A DNA stretch of 5,146 nucleotides, taken from contig JAIFLS010000048.1 of the NCBI GenBank assembly GCA_020048935.1, positions 1-5,146 of the forward strand, written 5' to 3'. Positions within the stretch are counted from its first letter, which is position 1, and each line of letters opens with the position of its first letter. Position numbers and translations under genes: made by a program. Below, piece by piece: positions 1-4,709 of this stretch. The stretch is from a bacterium (GTDB taxonomy: Bacteria; Verrucomicrobiota; Kiritimatiellia; UBA8416). Under the pieces are notes generated by a model. It saw nothing but the letters and a program-made list of their open reading frames with translations. It was not told the DNA's origin and searched no databases.

Positions 1-2145
1 ATTTGCCGAATCGCCCAAGTTGGCTGAAGTTGCGCCAGAAGGAAGAGTGAGGATTCCCCCATTGATGAAGACCCCTCCGCTAAACGTATTGGTGCCGGAT
101 AGGGTAAGTGTACCAGCACCGTTCTTCTGCAAACCATCGGTTCCGGCGATATCGCTGGAGATGGTAAGGGCACGTCCGGAGGTCGTGACATCGATGGTCG
201 GCACACCGCTGGTCCGGTCGAGTGTCAGCACATTGCCACCGGCGATGGTGTAGTTGTGGGTGGCGTCCGAGGCGGTGATGTTGCCGATGGTTATGCCGGC
301 GTCGAGGTTGATGACACGGTTGCCCGTGATGAAGTTTCCGAGGGTGGCGGTGTTATCGGTGCCGACGGCGAAGGCCGTGTCGCCGAGCCAGTTGAGAACA
401 TCGGTCCAGTTGCCGTCTGCATCGGTGTTCCAGGTGGCGCTGGTAGCGGGCACAAAATTCGCGATGCTTGACCAGTCCGTACCTACCGCGTTTGTGACAA
501 ACCATCGATAGTAATAAGTCGTTGAATGGACCAGCCCCGAAATGGTCCTCGAGAAGGGCACGCCCTCGTTGACTGTCCCATGCAATTCCACCGTATCCCA
601 GTTGTTCGTATCCTCCGGGAATGCCGGACTGTTCGTGCCCCAGCAAATATAGGCCGTGGCCTGAGCGCCCGCGGTCATCTGGCCCCGCAGCGTGGCCGAT
701 GAGAAGGTGATTTCTTCAGGTCCATCGGCATTGTCGACGACGGGCGTGTCGAGCGTAGCAAAACTGACGGCGGTAGACCAGCCATTCGTCGTTGCGTTCG
801 CCCCATAGAGGCGCCAGACATACGGATTACCGGCCGACAGGCCCGTGATCTGCCCCGTCACCTCGCCCTCACTCTGTGTACCAAGGCTCAAGCGATTGGG
901 CCAGTCGTTGGTGCTGACGGTGCCCTGATTGCTCGCATGCCAGACCAGTACACAATCCGTCAGGTTCGTGTTCACCGTTGCCGTCGCCCACGCCGCTGTC
1001 GCCAGAACATTGGTCGTTTGCGTGGCGGACCACGTTATGGATCCTGCCGCCACCGGCACTGGTGCCCCGTATTCCACGAACGTATCATGATTAGCCCCCT
1101 GGTTCATCCAGCAAGCCCAGACCCAATTCGACGAGCGAGCCACATTGGATATGCGAATCTCATCGAGAGTACCCTTCCAAGAATACGTATAGGTTGCGTC
1201 GAGTATCCCTAAATGAAAATCTGTCGATTTATTCACTACGCCCGAATTTGTATCAGCAGCAGTCCCGTCAGGGGAGCCGTTAAAGAAAAAAGCCTTCTCA
1301 CTTGCCCGATCAGGATCGAAGGTAGCGGCTAGGTGTGTCCACTGATTAGCAGTCAATACAGTCGTCCCGTTGTCCCGGTCGGTTCCTACATCGAAGTACA
1401 TGAGACGGCTCGTGTGAATAAAGAGCGAATAGCATATATCACCACCACTATCATTACGCTTGGAAACAATGGCACGAGGTTGTGCGTCGTTGCCAGTATC
1501 GTAAACCCAAGCTTCGAGGGTTAATTCCGTCATCCCGTCGAGACTGGTGCTGTCCGCGATCTCGATTCGCTCGTCTGCGGTCCCGTCAATGGCGGCGGCT
1601 CCATTCACCTGGCCAGAAGAATCCTGAGTGACTCCACTTGTAATAGTGAAACTGTCATTCGCGTTGGCCGTAGAGTCCTTGACGGGGCCACTTGTCTCAG
1701 CCAAATGATAGACAGCCACATACCCCTCCGACCAGACCGCCCCGTTCGTCGTGTAGGCTTCCTGGCTGTTGTAGCTCTCATCCCCCCAGCTCGCCCAGAT
1801 GGAGCTGTTATGCGTCAATGCCGGCACTTGGACCCAGATAAAAGACGTGCCATTTGTATTGAAGGCTTCGATCTCGTAGTTCAGCTCCGTACCCGTCAAC
1901 GTACTATTCGTCCAGAAGCGCAGATCCCAGCCACTGGTCGTATCCAGAAAACCTGTGTAATTATCGGTATTGCCTGTATTCAGCTTCACGAGTGCCGGGA
2001 AATTGGTCAATATCGCACCCCCGGGAACGTTCGTGAACGTAATCTGCATCGAATAGCCATCGGCTGCCAGTGCGTTCATGGACGTTCCTGCCAGCATTCC
2101 CACCAGCGCGAACAACACCATTCCGAACACGTTTTTCGTAGACAT
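1..2145 (-). CDS. Secreted multidomain surface protein, N-terminal 715 residues (DUF2341 - LamG - fibronectin-like - autotransporter-associated beta-strand repeats); partial at left edge
   Basis: The frame is open without a stop from the ATG at 2145 to base 1, exactly 715 codons, so the C-terminus lies outside the window. Residues 1-27 form a signal peptide with a hydrophobic core (VLFALVGMLAG) and an ALA cleavage site. Residues about 32-140 resemble DUF2341 (FPALVKLN, WDLRFW, IWVQVP, WASWGD). Residues about 141-345 are a LamG/concanavalin-A-like domain (VAVYHLAE, LTLEAWVYD, QWTHLAATFD, GTLDEIRISNVARSS). Residues about 355-570 hold two fibronectin-like modules, each ending in a W-S-x-A-x-x-F strand. 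From W572 the sequence becomes autotransporter-associated beta-strand repeat (TWNTDADGNW; then GLQKNGAGTLTLSG at about 671-684). Proteins of this layout are exported and are common in Verrucomicrobiota and Kiritimatiellota; a carbohydrate-binding or adhesive role is inferred. Whether it ends in a beta-barrel or a PEP-CTERM anchor cannot be seen. Start chosen from the ribosome binding site and signal peptide. Confidence 0.88.
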   Translation of the reverse strand, partial: MSTKNVFGMVLFALVGMLAGTSMNALAADGYSMQITFTNVPGGAILTNFPALVKLNTGNTDNYTGFLDTTSGWDLRFWTNSTLTGTELNYEIEAFNTNGTSFIWVQVPALTHNSSIWASWGDESYNSQEAYTTNGAVWSEGYVAVYHLAETSGPVKDSTANANDSFTITSGVTQDSSGQVNGAAAIDGTADERIEIADSTSLDGMTELTLEAWVYDTGNDAQPRAIVSKRNDSGGDICYSLFIHTSRLMYFDVGTDRDNGTTVLTANQWTHLAATFDPDRASEKAFFFNGSPDGTAADTNSGVVNKSTDFHLGILDATYTYSWKGTLDEIRISNVARSSNWVWACWMNQGANHDTFVEYGAPVPVAAGSITWSATQTTNVLATAAWATATVNTNLTDCVLVWHASNQGTVSTNDWPNRLSLGTQSEGEVTGQITGLSAGNPYVWRLYGANATTNGWSTAVSFATLDTPVVDNADGPEEITFSSATLRGQMTAGAQATAYICWGTNSPAFPEDTNNWDTVELHGTVNEGVPFSRTISGLVHSTTYYYRWFVTNAVGTDWSSIANFVPATSATWNTDADGNWTDVLNWLGDTAFAVGTDNTATLGNFITGNRVINLDAGITIGNITASDATHNYTIAGGNVLTLDRTSGVPTIDVTTSGRALTISSDIAGTDGLQKNGAGTLTLSGTNTFSGGVFINGGILTLPSGATSANLGDSAN

Positions 2146-2152
2146 GGTTCAT

Positions 2153-2160
2153 CTCTCCTC
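2153..2160 (-). promoter_or_regulatory. Shine-Dalgarno site of the surface-protein gene
   Basis: On the minus strand GAGGAGAG lies 7 nt before the ATG at 2145. It decides the start: a second ATG at 2152 is in another frame, immediately abuts this motif and would have no spacing. The chosen frame then reads directly into a signal peptide. Confidence 0.75.
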
Positions 2161-2197
2161 TTCATCAATGAACAACATACCCCGGCCCCACACTCCC

Positions 2198-2227
2198 ATA
2201 ATACGATAATCGGCTGAAAAGAAACAA
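2198..2227 (-). promoter_or_regulatory. Candidate sigma-70-type promoter of the surface-protein gene
   Basis: On the minus strand TTGTTT (2227-2222) is followed after 18 bp by TATTAT (2203-2198). The -10 matches the consensus at five of six positions; the -35 at only three. Transcription would begin near 2190, giving a leader of about 45 nt containing the ribosome binding site. The surrounding DNA is more AT-rich than the genes. This is a pattern match only. Confidence 0.35.
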
Positions 2228-2292
2228 TTGCATAATTCGACATTCTTCATTACGTTTCCAAGCCACATAAAGACCAGAAACAACCGTATCCC

Positions 2293-2363
2293 CTGTAGCC
2301 GCGAGACGAAGGCTCGCGTCCCACGTGCACACCGCAGCGCGCCCCTCCGTGGCGCGGCTACAG
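2293..2363. repeat. REPIN copy 1: two inverted REP hairpins, complete, 71 bp
   Basis: The ends are a perfect 11-bp inverted repeat, CTGTAGCCGCG at 2293-2303 and its complement at 2353-2363. Inside are two separate hairpins. The left one reads GTAG (2295-2298), C, stem CGCGAG (2300-2305), loop ACGAAGG, stem CTCGCG (2313-2318). The right one, read on the minus strand from 2361, is GTAG, C, stem CGCGCC, loop ACGGAGG, stem GGCGCG (2343-2338). A 19-bp spacer (2319-2337) with a central CACGTG separates them. GTAG at the hairpin foot is the known recognition feature of RAYT-associated REP sequences. The copy lies between the divergent surface-protein and RAYT genes. Confidence 0.85.
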
Positions 2364-2400
2364 AAAAACGCAAAACCTCACGCGACCACACACATCACCC

Positions 2401-2471
2401 CTTTAGCCGCGAGACGCAGGCTCGCGTCCCACGTGCTCGCCGCAGCGCGCCCCTCCGTGGCGCGGCTACAG
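2401..2471. repeat. REPIN copy 2: complete 71 bp, left GTAG mutated to TTAG
   Basis: Same orientation and length as copy 1, starting 108 bp further on. Left unit: TTAG (2403-2406), C, stem CGCGAG (2408-2413), loop ACGCAGG, stem CTCGCG (2421-2426). Right unit on the minus strand: GTAG from 2469, stem CGCGCC, loop ACGGAGG, stem GGCGCG ending at 2446. The left tetranucleotide has lost its first G, which also breaks the terminal inverted repeat at one base. The 19-bp spacer differs from copy 1 at two bases. The right end runs into a short tandem duplication. It lies 73 bp before the proposed RAYT start. Confidence 0.85.
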
Positions 2472-2489
2472 AAAGACCTACAGCAAGAC
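2466..2489. repeat. 12-bp tandem duplication at the right end of REPIN copy 2
   Basis: CTACAGAAAGAC (2466-2477) is followed directly by CTACAGCAAGAC (2478-2489); they differ at one base. The first unit is the terminal GCTACAG end of the repeat plus its flank. The second matches the sequence that follows the truncated copy near 4622 (CTACAGCAAGAC), so both variants of the repeat edge occur here side by side. Confidence 0.7.
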
Positions 2490-2544
2490 CTTCCAAGCAA
2501 CAATCATCTTGATGATAATCCCACTCGTCGGCTACATTGCCGCG

Positions 2545-3012
2545 ATGATGGATTATCCAAAAGCACCGCCGCGACTTTCCAGACTGCTTATCGACCGCCC
2601 CCTTTTCTTTGTGACTTTCGGCACGCACCAGCGCCGGGCGTGCCTGGCGAACCCGGACGTGTTCGGAGCCTTCCAGATATATGCGCAATCCGCTGCGCAC
2701 AAGGGTATTGCGACTGGCCGTTTTGTAATCATGCCCGATCACATCCATTTTTTTGTGCGGGGCCAGCCGGATTTCGTCCTCGGCAACTGGATTGGCCGAA
2801 TGAAGCAGACCATCACCCAGGCGGTCTGGCGGCGCGATGGGTGCCAGTCAACAATTTGGCAACGCGGTTTTTTCGATCACGTGCTCCGTTCCGATGAGAG
2901 CTATTCCGCAAAATGGCAATATGTGCGTTGCAATCCCGTTCGGGCGGGGTTGGTTCAAGCACCGGAGGAGTGGCCGTACCAAGGGGAAGTCACGATCATC
3001 GATCGTGCCTGA
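2545..3012 (+). CDS. REP-associated tyrosine transposase (RAYT, IS200/Y1 HUH family)
   Basis: A complete single-domain HUH nuclease of 155 residues, close to the usual RAYT length. Visible in order: first core strand LFFVTF (20-25); the metal-binding HUH motif MPDHIH (H66 and H68); a linker with WQRGFFDHVLRSDESY (105-120); and YVRCNPVRAGL (126-136), whose Y126 aligns with the catalytic tyrosine of E. coli TnpA-REP. The C-terminus WPYQGE...IDRA resembles the Opitutus-type subgroup. RAYTs cut and join single-stranded REP DNA, recognising GTAG and the adjacent hairpin. REPIN copies lie on both sides of this gene, which supports the call. No Shine-Dalgarno is seen. Starts at ATG 2545 or 2548 fit the family best; ATG 2512 or TTG 2509 would add 11 or 12 residues of unrelated sequence. 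A weak promoter match (TTCCAA 2491-2496, 17 bp, GATAAT 2514-2519) would suit the shorter forms. All catalytic residues are intact, so it may be active. Confidence 0.88.
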   Translation: MMDYPKAPPRLSRLLIDRPLFFVTFGTHQRRACLANPDVFGAFQIYAQSAAHKGIATGRFVIMPDHIHFFVRGQPDFVLGNWIGRMKQTITQAVWRRDGCQSTIWQRGFFDHVLRSDESYSAKWQYVRCNPVRAGLVQAPEEWPYQGEVTIIDRA

Positions 3013-3023
3013 CACCCCGTCCC

Positions 3024-3093
3024 CTGTAGCCGCGAGACGTAGGCTCGCGCTCCCGTGCACACCGCAGCGCGCCCCTCCGTGGCGCGGCTACAG
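3024..3093. repeat. REPIN copy 3: complete, 70 bp, just after the RAYT stop
   Basis: It begins 11 bp after the RAYT stop codon, in the same orientation as copies 1 and 2. Left unit: GTAG (3026-3029), C, stem CGCGAG (3031-3036), loop ACGTAGG, stem CTCGCG (3044-3049). Right unit on the minus strand: GTAG from 3091, stem CGCGCC, loop ACGGAGG, stem GGCGCG ending at 3068. The perfect 11-bp terminal inverted repeat is present. The spacer (3050-3067) is 18 bp, differing from copy 1 by small indels. It lies between the convergent RAYT and ATPase genes, where its hairpins could act on transcript ends of both, although no T-tract follows. Confidence 0.85.
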
Positions 3094-3167
3094 GAAAGAC
3101 ACAAAACTCTTTCACAAATTCAGACACTCCCCGGACCCACAAACCCGCACACGCTCCCTCTCCTGTG

Positions 3168-4475
3168 TCAAAATGCGGGGAGAAGGTAACGCCAGGCGGG
3201 GATGATCTCGATTCCTGGCATGTTGTCGAAATCCGCAGTTTGATCGCGCCATGTGACGATTGTTGCATGAGGGCAGTTGAGCGCATCCATTGCAGCACGC
3301 AAGCCCCTTAATTCGCGCTGCCTTGTTGCCTCCGATTGCAGACTCCAACATACCTGAATCAATTCCTGAACCGCACCCGAAAGAGGATCGCGCACAACAA
3401 AATCGGTCTCCACCCCCTGCTCTGCATGGAAATACTCGATGACCGCGCCGGATCGTCTTATGTGCAAGTACACTAGATTTTCCAGCAAGGCTCCAAGATC
3501 AGCCGTGAGATCGGTTGAGGCGGCACTTAGGAGTCCTGTATCGACAAGATAAATCTTCATTGGATTTGCACGTCTCACGCGTTCATTGCGAGTGCAGATC
3601 GGCACCGGATAGATCAGATACGCATCCGCCAGATGCTCCATGAAAGCATGCAATCCGTTCTTGCTGCAGTGTAGCCCCCGGCTGCGAAAATCGTTGTATA
3701 TCTTGTTGACGCTAAGTCGTCCTGCGGGTGAATGCAGAATATGCCGAACCAGTGCACGCAATGCCTGAACGGAAGTGACCCCGTGTCGTTCTATGACATC
3801 CCGCAGAATGACAACATCGAGATATTGCTGAAGCATCTGGCGGCGTGTGGCCGGGTCGAGCATGAGCGTTCCCGGAAAGCCCCCGGACCGTAAATAGGAG
3901 TCACACATCTGCTCCAGCTCAAGCCGAACTTGACTTGCAGGGGATCGCTGCGGCAATACGCCGCCTTTGGCGAGCACATATTCAGGAAAGGAGAACGGAA
4001 AGATTTCGCAGGGCAGGGCGCGACCGCGCAAACTGGTGTGGATTTCGGAGCCAAGCAAGCGCGCAGAACTGCCCGTAACGGTAACCTGGGACTTTGAATT
4101 ATCGAGCAAACGCCGCACAAATTGAGGCCACCCTTCGATATTCTGGATTTCATCAAAGAAAAAGTGACACTCGGTTGCCAGGACACCAGGATTCCGGCGA
4201 TAAAAAGCATCCAGCAACGGCTGGAAATCACTCGCCGCAAAACCCAGCAAACGCTCATCCTCGAAATTGATATAAAGCATCTGATCTCGCGGTATGCCCC
4301 TGGCAAGCAACGCCTGCATCCGCTGGAAACAAAACCACGTTTTGCCCGTTCGCCTCATCCCGAGAATAGCCAACGCATTGCCTGATGCAACAGGCACAGC
4401 CACCCGTCGTGCTACGAGATCAGGCAGCTTGCGCTCTTGACTGTCGGCTACCAAATTGTCGAGTGATAACTTCAT
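3168..4475 (-). CDS. AAA ATPase with DUF4143 C-terminal region (AAA_14 family)
   Basis: Complete at 435 residues, within the usual size range of this family. The ATPase part has a Walker A motif GMRRTGKT (39-46, lysine 45), a Walker B FFFDEIQ (105-111, D108 and E109), a sensor-like TGSSARLL (134-141), and the family signature GRALPCEIFPFSFPEY (151-166). The DUF4143 part covers roughly 215-395, with a helical winged-helix-like middle (SVNKIYNDFRSRGLHCSKN), KIYLVDTGLL (307-316) and a nuclease-fold-like end with E356-T-D358-F and IQVCWSL (373-379). The cellular role of this widespread family is not established; members are abundant in accessory regions. The ATG at 4475 is the only reasonable start; it has no Shine-Dalgarno and the predicted leader is very short. 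The gene stands alone, convergent with the RAYT gene and behind its own palindrome-bearing promoter. Confidence 0.9.
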   Translation of the reverse strand: MKLSLDNLVADSQERKLPDLVARRVAVPVASGNALAILGMRRTGKTWFCFQRMQALLARGIPRDQMLYINFEDERLLGFAASDFQPLLDAFYRRNPGVLATECHFFFDEIQNIEGWPQFVRRLLDNSKSQVTVTGSSARLLGSEIHTSLRGRALPCEIFPFSFPEYVLAKGGVLPQRSPASQVRLELEQMCDSYLRSGGFPGTLMLDPATRRQMLQQYLDVVILRDVIERHGVTSVQALRALVRHILHSPAGRLSVNKIYNDFRSRGLHCSKNGLHAFMEHLADAYLIYPVPICTRNERVRRANPMKIYLVDTGLLSAASTDLTADLGALLENLVYLHIRRSGAVIEYFHAEQGVETDFVVRDPLSGAVQELIQVCWSLQSEATRQRELRGLRAAMDALNCPHATIVTWRDQTADFDNMPGIEIIPAWRYLLPAF

Positions 4476-4486
4476 GACATTGATAA

Positions 4487-4495
4487 TGTCTTAAT
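4487..4495. promoter_or_regulatory. Half-site TGTCTTAAT near the predicted transcription start of the ATPase gene
   Basis: This 9-bp word is identical to the left arm of the 19-bp palindrome whose arm begins 33 bp further on, about three helical turns away. It also overlaps the right arm of a perfect 6-bp inverted repeat, GACATT-gat-AATGTC (4476-4490), directly against the start codon. The position, 12-20 bp before the ATG, suits a second operator element. Confidence 0.45.
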
Positions 4496-4497
4496 GA

Positions 4498-4525
4498 ATG
4501 ATATAAATCAAGAACAAACTGTCTT
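4498..4525 (-). promoter_or_regulatory. Candidate promoter of the AAA ATPase gene
   Basis: On the minus strand AAGACA (4525-4520, four of six consensus positions) is followed after 16 bp by TATCAT (4503-4498, five of six). Transcription would begin near 4491, leaving a leader of about 15 nt. The -35 is formed by one arm of the adjacent palindrome, so a protein bound there would block polymerase. Confidence 0.4.
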
Positions 4526-4538
4526 AATCATTAAGACA
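4520..4538. promoter_or_regulatory. Perfect 19-bp palindrome, probable operator of the ATPase gene
   Basis: TGTCTTAAT, a central C, and ATTAAGACA form two exact 9-bp arms at 45-63 bp upstream of the start codon. The AT-rich, odd-length dyad and the repeated half-site nearer the gene are typical of a dimeric repressor's operator. The regulator is not identifiable; the ATPase itself, through its winged-helix-like middle section, is one candidate, by inference only. Confidence 0.6.
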
Positions 4539-4590
4539 CAAATCGAAGTTTGCAAATGAAATAACCAAACAACGTCCTTGACGTTTCCGA

Positions 4591-4627
4591 GCACACCGCA
4601 GCGCGCCCCTGCGTGGCGCGGCTACAG
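4591..4627. repeat. REPIN copy 4: truncated, right half only
   Basis: This matches the right 37 bp of the full repeat, GCACACCGCAG followed by the right REP unit. On the minus strand the unit is GTAG from 4625, C, stem CGCGCC, loop ACGCAGG, stem GGCGCG ending at 4602. The loop differs from the other right units (ACGGAGG) by one base at its variable centre. The left unit is missing; the bases before it are not recognisable as CGCGAG or CTCGCG. It lies between the ATPase promoter and the end of the DUF3604-like gene. Confidence 0.75.
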
Positions 4628-4651
4628 CAAGACCCGCCGAAACGTCTCCAT

Positions 4652-4677
4652 CCCAGCGAGGGGGGCGCGGGGCTGGG
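4652..4677. other. GC-rich imperfect hairpin downstream of the DUF3604-like gene
   Basis: CCCAGC (4652-4657) pairs with GCTGGG (4672-4677) around a 14-base G-rich loop. It lies after the stop of the minus-strand gene, but the minus strand shows no T-tract behind it, so it is not a standard intrinsic terminator. It may simply be a chance feature of a GC-rich patch. Confidence 0.25.
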
Positions 4678-4709
4678 GCTCAGTCCTTTTTGGTCGAGAC
4701 GATTCTCCG

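Noticed and set aside
2509..2544. Longer RAYT form starting at TTG 2509 or ATG 2512
   Set aside because: The extra residues do not resemble the N-terminus of this family and neither start has a ribosome binding site, though the longer form cannot be excluded.
2228..2897. Open frames through the repeat region on both strands
   Set aside because: They read through the GC-rich repeats and give arginine/alanine-rich peptides repeated with each copy (for example VAAPRRGALR). They overlap the RAYT gene in another frame and match no family.
2991..3007. 7-bp inverted repeat CACGATC-atc-GATCGTG at the end of the RAYT gene, as a terminator
   Set aside because: It lies within the coding sequence, has no following T-tract, and a short GATC-rich palindrome can arise by chance.
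2293..3093. The similar repeats could be read as a CRISPR array
   Set aside because: The units are about 71 bp double hairpins at irregular spacing (108 and 623 bp apart), with a gene between copies and no spacer pattern or cas gene.
3157..3188. CCCTCTCC ... GGGGAGAAGG imperfect hairpin over the ATPase stop codon, as a terminator
   Set aside because: The stem needs a bulge, the right arm is coding, and no T-run follows on either strand.
4122..4385. Plus-strand open frame opposite the ATPase gene
   Set aside because: It is a shadow of the ATPase frame, which carries intact Walker motifs over the same bases.
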